Shown: one piece after another, positions 8,186-16,871 of the stretch
Numbering within the stretch: the first letter of the stretch is position 1
Layout: the number at the start of each line of letters is the position of its first letter
DNA from: Mediannikoviicoccus vaginalis
Lineage (GTDB): Bacteria > Bacillota > Clostridia > Tissierellales > Peptoniphilaceae
NCBI RefSeq assembly: GCF_928097925.1
Contig: NZ_CAKMRI010000001.1
Location: 1,054,001-1,118,000 of the forward strand
DNA length: 64,000 nucleotides
Direction of reading: 5' to 3'
Notes under the pieces: generated by a model
The model's input: only the letters and a program-made list of their open reading frames with translations
Databases searched by the model: none
Told to the model about the DNA's origin: nothing
Position numbers and translations under genes: made by a program

Positions 8186-8360
8186 AAAAAAAGTCTCCTG
8201 CAATTGCAAGAGACGAATTATCCGCGGTTCCACTCTATTTGATTAGAAATCTATTCCACTTAAAAGTTCTAACGGTTCAACCGGAATGTATTAAATTCTC
8301 ATATCAGGCGCATATCTCTGAGTCGGATTAAAGCATTTCACCAAACTGCTTCTCTCTAAA
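8186..8360 (-). ncRNA. T-box leader (tRNA-Cys responsive) of cysS
   Basis: On the minus strand it has the T-box core AGAGTGGAACCGCGG (about 8235-8221) and ends in an intrinsic terminator (GTCTCTTGCA stem, 8214-8193, then T7). A TGC in the Stem I region (GATATGCGCC) fits a cysteine specifier, in agreement with the gene it precedes. It lies directly after the stop codon of the upstream unknown gene, with no obvious promoter of its own, so it probably works as an intercistronic switch. Confidence 0.9.
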
Positions 8361-8364
8361 AATC

Positions 8365-8886
8365 CTAGTCAGTTTTTTCCTGATTTTCCTGACTATATTC
8401 AATTCTTAAGTTTTTTACATCCTTGGCTTTGCCTCGCATAACTTCAAGGATGATTCCCTTTTCTTTTACATCTATCTTTTTAACTTTGTCAGACACAACT
8501 TCGAATGAGTCGATTGAGTTTTTGTCAGTGTTTCTTCCAAACACTAAAATCCAACCGCTTTTGTCCGTACCATAGTAGATACTGCTGACAACGTCATCTT
8601 TTTCTTCTTCATATTTTTTTCTATATCTGGACTTAAATAGAAAATCTTTTTCAAAAACCATAACCTTTAAATCTTTTTTGTCTTTAAGATCTTCCGCAAC
8701 GAAGAATAAAATGTCTTCTACTTTTTCTGTCTTTAAATCCTTATAGGTAAGGCCGTCAATAACTCCTGAAGTTATTTGGTCATAGCTATAGGTTTCGTTG
8801 TACTTGTTAAAAAGCACAAATGATGCAAAGAACAGAGCTATTAGAAAAAAGATTATAAGAAATCCTGTAAGCACTTTGTTTTTCAT
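8365..8886 (-). CDS. Unknown membrane-anchored protein
   Basis: Not recognised. The 173-residue product has a single N-terminal hydrophobic segment (about 6-27, LTGFLIIFFLIALFFASFVL) after a basic MKNK, then a Lys/Glu/Asp-rich domain predicted to face outward or remain anchored. No lipobox or catalytic motif is visible. It lies between gltX (1 bp away) and the cysS T-box, so it is probably co-transcribed with gltX. The position between two tRNA synthetase genes gives no clear hint of function. Confidence 0.75.
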   Translation of the reverse strand: MKNKVLTGFLIIFFLIALFFASFVLFNKYNETYSYDQITSGVIDGLTYKDLKTEKVEDILFFVAEDLKDKKDLKVMVFEKDFLFKSRYRKKYEEEKDDVVSSIYYGTDKSGWILVFGRNTDKNSIDSFEVVSDKVKKIDVKEKGIILEVMRGKAKDVKNLRIEYSQENQEKTD

Positions 8887-8887
8887 A

Positions 8888-10366
8888 TTATGCTCCTTGT
8901 TGGAATTGGTTTAATCTATTTTCCAGGCCTTCTTTCCCAAGTATTTGAATTATATTTACCAGTTCCGGTCCATGAACATTGCCTGTTAACACGGCTCTTA
9001 CCGGCATATATAAATTCTTTCCCTTAACTCCAGTAGCCTTTTGAATTTTTTTCATAATGGTCTTTGCAAACTCTTCGTCAACTTCGTCAATTTGTGAAAG
9101 TTCTTCTTTAAAGGCTTCTACAAGACTTGGAACCTGTTCTCCTGACGCCATTTCAATAGCGTCTTCTTCAACTATTTCTATTTTGTCTTTAAATAAAAAT
9201 TCTGATTGTTCAACAATTTCTGAGAACTTGTGAATTGATTCTTGGAAGGTCTGTGCTATTAGTTCAAGTTTTTCTTGTGAAAAATCTTCGTTTATTAGAC
9301 CAGCTTCTAACATATATGGTTTTATATACTCTACAAGCTTTGGTATTTCAAGGGCCTTTACATAATGTGCGTTGACCCAGTCAAGCTTTTCGCTGTCAAA
9401 TACTCCACCGGATTTTGAAACTCTGTTGAAACTAAATTGTTCAATAAGTTCATCCATGGAAAGTATTTCTTCATTTGTTTCCGGAGACCATCCCACAAGT
9501 GCAAGGTAGTTTATAAGTCCTTCTGGAAGGTAGCCCTTCTTTCTAAAGTCTTCCACTGAAGCGTCGTCATTTCTCTTGGAAAGTTTTTTACCAGATTTAT
9601 TTAATACAGTTGGTAGATGCACATATTGTGGTGCTTCCCATCCAAAGGCTTCGTATAGGAACACGTGTTTTGGAGTTGATGGTAGCCATTCGTCCCCCCT
9701 TACAACATGGGTTATGCCCATTTCGTGGTCGTCTACAACTACTGCGAAGTGGTATGTTGGAAAACCATCTGACTTAATAAGCACTTGGTCGTCCATATCG
9801 TCTGTGTTAATTGTAATTTTCCCCTTTATGGCGTCTTCAAAAGAGATGTCCTTGTTTGCAGGAAGTTTCATTCTTACAACATGTTCTTCTCCATTTGCAA
9901 TTCTCTCTCTAGCTTCTTCAAGGGAAACTCCTCTACAAAAACCGTCGTACTTTGCAATTTTTCCGTCGGCCTTTTGAGCTTCTCTTATGTGATCAAGTCT
10001 TTCCTTTGTACAGAAACAGTAGTAGGCCTTTCCCTCTTCAATTAGCTTTTCAACATATTTGTCATAGATGCCTTCTTTAACTCTTTCTGACTGAATATAT
10101 GGCTTGCAGTCTCCCACATTAATAATGTTTCCATCTTCATCTAGGCTAACACCTTCGTCAATGTCAATGCCCGCCCATTTAAGTTCCTTTATAAGGTTTT
10201 CGATGGCTCCTTCCACATATCTTGTTCTATCTGTATCTTCAATTCTTAAAATAAATTTGCCCTTTTGTCCACGAGCGTATAAATAATTATATAGTGCAGT
10301 TCTAAGTCCACCAATATGAACATAACCTGTTGGACTTGGTGCGAAACGTAATCTAACTTCTTTCAT
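8888..10366 (-). CDS. gltX: Glutamyl-tRNA synthetase
   Basis: Class I synthetase that charges tRNA-Glu, and in many Firmicutes also tRNA-Gln for later amidation. The 492-residue product starts RLRFAPSPTGYVHIGG, giving the HIGH-like site HIGG near residues 14-17, and has GDEWLPSTPKH and the KLSKRN loop (KMSKS equivalent). The C-terminal half is the anticodon-binding helical domain. The start is the ATG at 10366, with a GGGGAG site upstream; eight upstream in-frame codons include that site and are not likely translated. Proposed operon: gltX, unknown gene, then cysS behind the T-box. Confidence 0.96.
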   Translation of the reverse strand: MKEVRLRFAPSPTGYVHIGGLRTALYNYLYARGQKGKFILRIEDTDRTRYVEGAIENLIKELKWAGIDIDEGVSLDEDGNIINVGDCKPYIQSERVKEGIYDKYVEKLIEEGKAYYCFCTKERLDHIREAQKADGKIAKYDGFCRGVSLEEARERIANGEEHVVRMKLPANKDISFEDAIKGKITINTDDMDDQVLIKSDGFPTYHFAVVVDDHEMGITHVVRGDEWLPSTPKHVFLYEAFGWEAPQYVHLPTVLNKSGKKLSKRNDDASVEDFRKKGYLPEGLINYLALVGWSPETNEEILSMDELIEQFSFNRVSKSGGVFDSEKLDWVNAHYVKALEIPKLVEYIKPYMLEAGLINEDFSQEKLELIAQTFQESIHKFSEIVEQSEFLFKDKIEIVEEDAIEMASGEQVPSLVEAFKEELSQIDEVDEEFAKTIMKKIQKATGVKGKNLYMPVRAVLTGNVHGPELVNIIQILGKEGLENRLNQFQQGA

Positions 10367-10508
10367 TTTCTCCCCTTCTCTAAATATCAAATAACATATA
10401 TAACAATTTTATCTTTAAACACAAGTTTTTGCAATGGTGCAGGGGCAAAACCTTTCATTATTGCATACTTTAATGAAAAATTTTATGAAAAAAGGTTTTC
10501 TTTTGTTG

Positions 10509-10537
10509 TATAATGATATTGAAAGTACTAAAGGAGG
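10509..10537 (+). promoter_or_regulatory. Promoter and leader of the first CW_binding_2 gene
   Basis: A TATAAT -10 box (10509-10514) inside TTGTATAATG, and AGGAGG (10532-10537) in the string AGTACTAAAGGAGGAA. No good -35 box is seen. The same TTGTATAATG-to-AGGAGG layout, nearly identical in sequence, recurs before the next gene at 12659-12687. Confidence 0.6.
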
Positions 10538-10545
10538 AAATGCAA

Positions 10546-12570
10546 ATGAATAAAAAATTTTTAGCTGTGCTTTTAGCAGGATCAATGTTAATTCCTGCAG
10601 GTAAATCAAACGCATCACAAGGTTTAAAGGTAGAGAGAATCAGTGGAGCAAACAGATATGAAACAGCTACTAAGATTTCACAAAAATATTATGAAAAATC
10701 TAAAGTAGTTGTAGTTGCAAGCGGAGAAGTATTTCCCGATGCCCTTGTTGGAAGCACATTGACCATTCAAGAAAAATGGCCACTACTTTTAACTGGCTCA
10801 AAAACACTTAACGAAAACACTAAGAAAGAACTTGAAAGAATAAAACCTGAAAAGGTATATATTCTTGGTGGAGAGTCAACAGTGTCAATGGACGTGGAAA
10901 GAGAAATTTCAAAGTCCTACCCTGTTGAAAGAGTTTCAGGAGCAAATAGATATAAGACTTCTGAAAAGATTGGCGAACTTAGATACAAATTACTTGGCAA
11001 AGAAATTGCAAAGGAAAATATTACAAACTATGTAGCAGATGGAGAAAAATATCCTGACGCACTTGCTGCAGGTCCTCTTGCAGGAAGAAATAAAGAAGCT
11101 AAATTTAGCAAGTTAAATCTTGCACCTTCAACAAAGGATATTGAAAACGCCGTTATAATCGGTGGAAAAAGTTCTGTAAAGGGTGAAGAAAGAAGAATTA
11201 GTGGTACAAATAGATACCTTACTTCACTTGAAGTTGCAAAGGAATACAAAAAAGAATTTGGCGAACTTGATAAAGTAATCATTGCAAGCGGCGAAGACTA
11301 TCCAGATGCACTATCAGCATCATCAGCTGCAGCACAACTTAACGCACCTATAGTTCTTGTTACAAAGGACGGAGTAAATGAACAAGTACTTTCATTTGTA
11401 AAAGAAAACGCTAAAGAAATTGTAGTTGTAGGTGGAAACAGTTCAGTTTCTGAAAACAATATTATAAATATGCTTTATGGAAAGGACTCAGCCCTTTCAT
11501 ATGCCCTAGGCAAAATGCCAAAGGAACTACAAGATGCAAAGAATAGACCAGCACTAACTGGAAACGAAAAGTTAGATATAATAAATCTATTTACTGCTGG
11601 AAATAAAGTTTCTGAACTAACAAGAGTTATCACTAAGGAACAAGCCCTTAAGGTACTTTCCCTTGAAGCTGGCGAATATGACGAAGCAGTTTTAAAGGCA
11701 GCTGCTGCATATAAATTAGGCTCAAATGTTGAAGCTGGAACTTTAAAAGATTTCATTAAGGGAACAGAATTAAAACCAATTATCGACAAAATGGTTAAGG
11801 GACTTGCTTCAAATAACGAATTTAAGTGTAACATGAAGTCTGGAGACATTTCAAATCCATATGTGGCATTTGAACTTGGTAAAGAGTACGACAAGGCAAA
11901 AGTGTTAACAAATAACGACGCTTTTAGAGCCGGTGTTGAACTTATTACAAAAAATGTAGCTACAGGCTTTAACATAATCTCAAAGGACTATGCAAACTCA
12001 TTTGATAAGAGCAAAACTTTTGTTTACAGCCACGACTCAATTGCAAATGTAAACCAACTATTAGCCATCCTAAGAATGGAAGGTATTAAAGGTAAAGTTG
12101 CCATAGAACCAAAGTCTTCTGCATATGAATATAGAAAAGAATGGGGCGAACCAGCTCCTGCAACTGACAAGTATGAAGTTGTTAAGGTAAAAGACGACAA
12201 GATGGTTGCAAACTCAATCGAGTTTAATATCTATATTGAATTTGAAAACAAAGAAGATATGCAAAAACTTGATAAAATAGTTATTGCAAATGCAATGAAG
12301 ACAAAGGATATGCCTAAAGGCGAAAACAGAATTGCAGACTCATGGTGGGTTCCACTATATAGTACAACTGCAGAAATGGGCGAAGGCTACGGAAACCTAA
12401 TCGACAATAGAATAGAAAAAGACAATCTAATCCTTCACACATTTACCCTTGAAAAAGATAGCGAAAAAGTTATTAAGACTTTAAATGAAACTCTAAAGGG
12501 AAGCACTGCAACTGCAGAAAAGATTTGGGTGAACAATCCATTTATAGATTATATTAAAGGTGAAGACTAG
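10546..12570 (+). CDS. Secreted CW_binding_2 protein with unknown C-terminal domain
   Basis: A 674-residue surface protein. After a signal peptide (about 1-25, ending near SNAS) come three cell-wall-binding repeat 2 units (about 26-315), each opening with ERISGxNRYxT or similar and containing the PDAL and VVGGxSSV motifs. In C. difficile this domain type anchors proteins to wall polymers. The C-terminal half (about 325-674) is not recognised. It has a helical Lys/Ala-rich part and a later part with WVPLYSTTAEMGEGYG that could be an enzymatic or binding domain. The start is the ATG at 10546, where the signal peptide begins. It has its own promoter and terminator. Confidence 0.88.
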   Translation: MNKKFLAVLLAGSMLIPAGKSNASQGLKVERISGANRYETATKISQKYYEKSKVVVVASGEVFPDALVGSTLTIQEKWPLLLTGSKTLNENTKKELERIKPEKVYILGGESTVSMDVEREISKSYPVERVSGANRYKTSEKIGELRYKLLGKEIAKENITNYVADGEKYPDALAAGPLAGRNKEAKFSKLNLAPSTKDIENAVIIGGKSSVKGEERRISGTNRYLTSLEVAKEYKKEFGELDKVIIASGEDYPDALSASSAAAQLNAPIVLVTKDGVNEQVLSFVKENAKEIVVVGGNSSVSENNIINMLYGKDSALSYALGKMPKELQDAKNRPALTGNEKLDIINLFTAGNKVSELTRVITKEQALKVLSLEAGEYDEAVLKAAAAYKLGSNVEAGTLKDFIKGTELKPIIDKMVKGLASNNEFKCNMKSGDISNPYVAFELGKEYDKAKVLTNNDAFRAGVELITKNVATGFNIISKDYANSFDKSKTFVYSHDSIANVNQLLAILRMEGIKGKVAIEPKSSAYEYRKEWGEPAPATDKYEVVKVKDDKMVANSIEFNIYIEFENKEDMQKLDKIVIANAMKTKDMPKGENRIADSWWVPLYSTTAEMGEGYGNLIDNRIEKDNLILHTFTLEKDSEKVIKTLNETLKGSTATAEKIWVNNPFIDYIKGED

Positions 12571-12588
12571 ACCTAGGTATAAAGAATA

Positions 12589-12621
12589 ATCGGCATAAGA
12601 GAAATCCTATGCCGATTTTTT
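12589..12621 (+). terminator. Terminator after the first CW_binding_2 gene
   Basis: ATCGGCATA (12589-12597), loop AGAGAAATCC, TATGCCGAT (12608-12616), then T5. A near-identical hairpin ends the neighbouring gene set at 14724-14756. Confidence 0.9.
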
Positions 12622-12658
12622 AATGTAATTTAATCCCCCTTAAAATAGTTTTATATTG

Positions 12659-12687
12659 TATAATGTTATTAAAGTACTAAAGGAGGA
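12659..12687 (+). promoter_or_regulatory. Promoter and leader of the second CW_binding_2 gene
   Basis: TATAAT (12659-12664) and the AGTACTAAAGGAGGAA ribosome-site region (AGGAGG at 12681-12686), matching the leader at 10509-10537 almost base for base. No convincing -35 box is seen. Confidence 0.6.
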
Positions 12688-12694
12688 AGTTAAT

Positions 12695-14539
12695 ATGAAT
12701 AAAAAAATTTTAGCTGTACTTTTAGCAGGTGCAATGCTTATTCCTACAGGAAAAACAAAAGCATCTGAAGTTTTAAAAGTGGAGAGAGTCTATGGCTCAA
12801 ACAGATATGAAACAGCCGTTAAATTAATCGACAAATACGGCAAGGAAGATGAAATTATTATTGCAAGCGGCGAAAACTTTGCTGACGCATTGGCAGTTGG
12901 ACCACTGGCATATGACAAAGATCTTCCTATATTATTAGTTAGACAAAATGATATACCAAAGGCTACTAAGGACAGACTTAGTAAAATGAATATATCAGAA
13001 ATCACTATTGTCGGTGGAGAAAGTTCTGTATCAAATAAAGTGAAAAACGAACTTAAGGCGGACAATGTGAAGAGAGTTGCTGGAAAGACAAGAACCGAAA
13101 CAGCTCTTGAAATAGATAAAATTAGAGAATATCCAAAAACAGGTAAGACAATAGGTTTATACAACGCCTATGCTGATGCGGATGCTCTAGCGGCTGGTCC
13201 GTTGGCAGGTCAAAGAAAAACTCAACTATTACCTCATGTAAATGCACCAAGTCATTACTACAATCAAAAGATTAATTATATCTTCGGTGGAAAAACTACA
13301 GTTCCAAGTAACTTAACTGATGTAACAAGATTTTCAGGCAAGACTAGATATGAAACATCAGTAGAAATCGCTAAGGAATATGTAAAAGATAATGCCGAAA
13401 CAAAAAATCTTATTATAGCAAGTGGACAAAACATGGCAGATGCTCTAACATCAATTACAGCTGCAAAGGAATTAAAAGCTCCAATCTTGTTAGTAAAGCA
13501 AAGAGAAATACCAGAAGAAACAAAAGCATTTATTAAAGACTTTATTGCTAAGTCAAAAGGTGACGCTAAAATTCATATAGTTGGTGGTAATTCTTCAGTA
13601 GGTGTGGAAGTTGTTCTACAGCTTAACGCTATTGCTAAGGAAGTTGAAAATGGAATTCTCCTTGAAGAAAAAGCGGCAAAGATTAAAGATTACTACAACA
13701 ACAAATTAGATAGAGATTTAATTAATGAAGAATTCTTAAAGCTAATAAATGACCTTAGAGCTAAAAATAACGTAGAGCCTTTAACAATATCTAAAGTTAA
13801 CAAAGAAGGTTCTATTAAGAGAGTTCAAGAATTAGCCGCAGCAGGAATTAATGGACCTTTCCATGGTAAGCATCATGTAAGACCTGATGGAAGTGAATAT
13901 TCTACGTTGTTTAATGATAAAATTGACGGTAAATCAAAATTCGAAAATTTAGGTGTTGAATGGGTAGATGTTTATAATTCAAATAAAGAAAATAAACTCT
14001 TATTCTCAAGTGGGTCTGAAATAAATGAAAAATCAGTAGCTAAATCTTTTTTCGATGCTTGGTATAACTCTCCAAAACATAAAGCTAACATGTTAGGAAA
14101 AGGGTTTAAAACAGTTCGCTTAGAGTCTTACTGTGGAGATTTAAGTAAAACATATAAAGGTTTCAGTTTTATATCTGGTACTTTAATGCTAGATAGTATG
14201 ACTGAAGACGAATTGTTAAACGGTCCAAAGAAACCAGAAATATTAAGCAGGGCTGAACTAGAAAAAGCAATTAAAGACGCAAAGGCAATTGACCTAACAA
14301 ATAAAACTGATGAGTCAAAGCAAGCTTTAACAGATGCCATAACTAAGGCTGAAAAAGTTCTAAAAGAATCTGCAACTCAAAAAGAAGTGGAAGATGTAAA
14401 AGTACTTTTAGAAAATGCTGTAAAAGGTTTAGAGGAAAAACCTGAAGTAAAACCAGATGAAAAAGAAAACGAAAAACCAACAGAAAATAAAAAACCTGAT
14501 GAAAACAAAACTCCAACCACTCCAAAAACAGAACCTTAA
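12695..14539 (+). CDS. Secreted CW_binding_2 and CAP-domain surface protein
   Basis: A 614-residue paralogue of the upstream gene. Its signal peptide is nearly the same (MNKKILAVLLAGAMLIP, cleavage near residue 23-25), followed by three CW_binding_2 repeats (about 26-310). A CAP/SCP-like domain (about 340-510) has NDLRAKN, HVRPDGSEYS and AWYNSPKHKANML motifs. A FIVAR-like helical segment follows (about 525-575), then a charged Lys/Glu/Pro/Thr tail. There is no LPXTG signal, so wall attachment probably relies on the repeats. CAP proteins have varied extracellular roles; the substrate is unknown. The start is the ATG at 12695 behind AGGAGG. A 45-residue ORF follows at 30 bp. Confidence 0.9.
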   Translation: MNKKILAVLLAGAMLIPTGKTKASEVLKVERVYGSNRYETAVKLIDKYGKEDEIIIASGENFADALAVGPLAYDKDLPILLVRQNDIPKATKDRLSKMNISEITIVGGESSVSNKVKNELKADNVKRVAGKTRTETALEIDKIREYPKTGKTIGLYNAYADADALAAGPLAGQRKTQLLPHVNAPSHYYNQKINYIFGGKTTVPSNLTDVTRFSGKTRYETSVEIAKEYVKDNAETKNLIIASGQNMADALTSITAAKELKAPILLVKQREIPEETKAFIKDFIAKSKGDAKIHIVGGNSSVGVEVVLQLNAIAKEVENGILLEEKAAKIKDYYNNKLDRDLINEEFLKLINDLRAKNNVEPLTISKVNKEGSIKRVQELAAAGINGPFHGKHHVRPDGSEYSTLFNDKIDGKSKFENLGVEWVDVYNSNKENKLLFSSGSEINEKSVAKSFFDAWYNSPKHKANMLGKGFKTVRLESYCGDLSKTYKGFSFISGTLMLDSMTEDELLNGPKKPEILSRAELEKAIKDAKAIDLTNKTDESKQALTDAITKAEKVLKESATQKEVEDVKVLLENAVKGLEEKPEVKPDEKENEKPTENKKPDENKTPTTPKTEP

Positions 14540-14568
14540 ATATCATTTAAACTAAAAAAGGTATTAAA

Positions 14569-14706
14569 ATGAAAAACATTAACCAAATTAACGATGTGGA
14601 GAGAAAACTTAATGAAGCAGATGAGTATGCTGAAAAAAATTCCACTCGTTTGGAAATAGATGAAGTGGTAATGGAACTTAAGAAGGTTATAGAGAACTTA
14701 AAATAA
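14569..14706 (+). CDS. Small unknown acidic/basic helical protein (45 aa)
   Basis: The frame ATG 14569 to TAA 14706 gives MKNINQINDVERKLNEADEY followed by a 25-residue Glu/Lys-rich tail ending in KKVIENLK. It is likely all helical, with no signal peptide or membrane segment. A weak AAGG site lies 8 bp upstream. It sits between the second CW_binding_2 gene and that set's terminator, so it would share that message. No family was recognised. It could be chance, but the position just before the terminator and the coding-like composition favour a real gene. Confidence 0.5.
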   Translation: MKNINQINDVERKLNEADEYAEKNSTRLEIDEVVMELKKVIENLK

Positions 14707-14723
14707 TTTTTATAAATTTTAAA

Positions 14724-14756
14724 ATCGGCATAAGAGAATTCCTATGCCGATTTTTT
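14724..14756. terminator. Bidirectional terminator between surface-protein and purine operons
   Basis: ATCGGCATA (14724-14732), loop, TATGCCGAT (14743-14751), then T5 for the plus strand. For the minus-strand purine operon it follows purH directly (its last bases overlap the purH stop codon), with an A-rich flank that reads as T in that direction. Confidence 0.8.
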
Positions 14757-16269
14757 AATGTCTAAAATGTCTTGTGTGGGTAAATACAATTGCCATATCG
14801 TGTTCGTTAGCATAATCTATTACATCTTGGTCCTTCACTGATCCTCCTGGTTGGATTATGGCAGTGATTCCCTTTTCATGTAATAGTTCCATTGTATCTA
14901 CAAAGAAAAATCCGTCGGAAGCAAATACTGCGCCCTTTACTTTTTCTCCCGCTCGGTCTAGTGCTTCTTCAACGGCCCACGCCCTCATGGTCTCTCCTTG
15001 TCCAATGCCTAGGGTCTGTCCGTCCTTTGCAACTACAACTCCATTTGATGCGACGCTCTTTGCACACTTCCATGCAAATTCAAGTTGTTTTAATTCTTCT
15101 TCACTCGGCTTTCTATTTGTTACAAAGTCAAGTTCGCCGGTGTATAATGTGTCATCCACATCTTGAACTAAAATTCCATTTAGAACTTGTTTTATCTGTT
15201 TGTCTTCAAGTTTTACTTCGTTCATGTTGGAGATTTCTATTAATCTAATATTTTTCTTTGCTTCAAGAATTTCTACTGCTTCCTTTGAGAAGGATGGTGC
15301 TGCAATTACTTCCAAAAATATTTCTGACATCTTTTGGGCAGTGTCCTTGTCAACTTCTCTATTTAGTACGATAATTCCACCGAAGATTGAAACTGAATCA
15401 CATTCGTAGGCCTTGGTGTAGGCTTCATAAATATTTTCTCCAACTCCAATGCCACATGGGTTTGTATGTTTAACTGCAACAACACATGGTTCGTCAAATA
15501 CTTTGTTGGCTTTGAAAGCACCGGTTAAGTCGTTTAGGTTATTATATGAAAGCTCTTTGCCATGAAGCTGTTTTAATTCTAGTTTTCCAAATGGTGTGGC
15601 ATCTTCGTAGTAGGCTGCCTTTTGATGTGGATTTTCTCCATATCTAAGCTCTTGAACTAGTTCAAATGACTTGTTTAATTTTTCAGGAAACTCTTCTTCT
15701 GTCTTTGTGTTAAAGTAGTCGGCGATTAAACTGTCGTAGGTGGCAGTTAATTGAAAGGCCTCTTTTGCAAGTTTCATTCTGAAGTCTTCCGTGTCTGTCT
15801 TTTCTTTTAATCTCTTTATAACTTCGTCATACTGACTCTTGTCTGTAACTATTAGGCAGTGCTTATAGTTCTTTGCACAGGCACGAATCATGGATGGACC
15901 ACCGATGTCGATGTTTTCGATTGTATCTTCGTGGCTTGACTTCTTTGCAATCACTTCTTTAAATGGATATAGGCTATTTACCACCATGTCGATGGACTCT
16001 ATGCCCTGTTCTTTTAGCGTCTTAACATCTTCTTCGTTGTCTCTTCTAAATAAAATTCCACCGTGGATAAATGGATGTAAGGTCTTTACTCTACCTCCAA
16101 GTATTTCGGGAAAGTTTGTAACTGAAGAAACTTCTTTAACAGCTACTCCTGCCTCCTTTAATTTTTTAAAGCTACCTCCAGTGGAGATAATCTCCCATCC
16201 TAAATCTTCCAGCTCTTTTGCAAATTCAACTATATTTTCCTTGTCATAAACAGAAATTAATGCTCGCAT
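14755..16269 (-). CDS. purH: Bifunctional AICAR transformylase / IMP cyclohydrolase
   Basis: Performs the last two steps of IMP synthesis: formylation of AICAR and ring closure. At 504 residues it is full length. The N-terminal IMP cyclohydrolase (MGS-like) domain is about 1-195 (ISTGGSFKKL, TLHPFIHGGIL), and the AICAR transformylase domain about 200-504 (ELRYGENPHQKAA, VKHTNPCGIG, SDGFFFVD, IIQPGGSVKDQ). The ATG at 16269 overlaps the end of purN by 13 bp. It is the last gene of the purine operon. Confidence 0.97.
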   Translation of the reverse strand: MRALISVYDKENIVEFAKELEDLGWEIISTGGSFKKLKEAGVAVKEVSSVTNFPEILGGRVKTLHPFIHGGILFRRDNEEDVKTLKEQGIESIDMVVNSLYPFKEVIAKKSSHEDTIENIDIGGPSMIRACAKNYKHCLIVTDKSQYDEVIKRLKEKTDTEDFRMKLAKEAFQLTATYDSLIADYFNTKTEEEFPEKLNKSFELVQELRYGENPHQKAAYYEDATPFGKLELKQLHGKELSYNNLNDLTGAFKANKVFDEPCVVAVKHTNPCGIGVGENIYEAYTKAYECDSVSIFGGIIVLNREVDKDTAQKMSEIFLEVIAAPSFSKEAVEILEAKKNIRLIEISNMNEVKLEDKQIKQVLNGILVQDVDDTLYTGELDFVTNRKPSEEELKQLEFAWKCAKSVASNGVVVAKDGQTLGIGQGETMRAWAVEEALDRAGEKVKGAVFASDGFFFVDTMELLHEKGITAIIQPGGSVKDQDVIDYANEHDMAIVFTHTRHFRH

Positions 16270-16871
16270 TTTTTCTCCTTTATATATACCATATGTCCTT
16301 TTACTTCCAGTCTGTCTTCACAAAAATATTTACAACTCTTTACAAGTAGTGGATGCTCTTGTTCAAGAATCCTTTTAGCCAAGGTCTTGTAGTCGTCATC
16401 TTGCTTTACTTCAACTACCTTTTGAAAAATTATCGGTCCACCATCTGCAATCTCGTTTACAAAGTGGGTTGTGCATCCAGAAACTTTTACACCTCTTTCA
16501 ATGGCCGCCCTATGTACATGTTCGCCATAGAACCCTTCGCCACAAAATGAAGGGATTAGTGAAGGGTGTATGTTTATAATCTTGTTTTCAAATTGCTTTA
16601 TAAAAGACTTTGGAAGAATTTTTAAATATCCCGCAAGAACTATTAAGTCAATTTTTTCTTGTTCCAGGAGATTTTTTATTTTTTCAAAATCCCTTTCCAC
16701 AACTGTTTTAATATTATTTTCTTCCGCCCTTTGTAACACATATGCCTTAGGGTTGTCGGATATGATTATCCTGACAACCCCGGCAATTTCATTTTGTTTA
16801 CAAGCATCCATTATGGCTTGGGCGTTGGAGCCTGATCCCGATGCAAGTATTGCAATATTTTTAGTACTCAA
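16257..16871 (-). CDS. purN: Phosphoribosylglycinamide formyltransferase
   Basis: Transfers a formyl group from 10-formyl-tetrahydrofolate to GAR, the third step of purine synthesis. At 204 residues it shows the ASGSGSNAQAI phosphate-binding start, the VLAGYLKIL segment, the IINIHPSLIPSF catalytic block (Asn and His) and HFVNEIADGGPII (with the catalytic Asp). It overlaps purM by 11 bp and purH by 13 bp, suggesting translational coupling. The HPSLIPSF sequence is usual; the FCGEGFYG that follows replaces the common F-G-L-G-x-x-G-x-x-V-H form in part. Confidence 0.95.
   Translation of the reverse strand: MSTKNIAILASGSGSNAQAIMDACKQNEIAGVVRIIISDNPKAYVLQRAEENNIKTVVERDFEKIKNLLEQEKIDLIVLAGYLKILPKSFIKQFENKIINIHPSLIPSFCGEGFYGEHVHRAAIERGVKVSGCTTHFVNEIADGGPIIFQKVVEVKQDDDYKTLAKRILEQEHPLLVKSCKYFCEDRLEVKGHMVYIKEKKCEH

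Noticed and set aside
10415-10618. A 67-codon minus-strand open frame at the CW_binding_2 promoter
   Set aside because: It overlaps the promoter and signal peptide of the plus-strand gene and has no ribosome site.
13790-14210. Sortase-anchored LPXTG surface protein
   Set aside because: No LPXTG motif or C-terminal hydrophobic tail is seen; attachment more likely uses the CW_binding_2 repeats.
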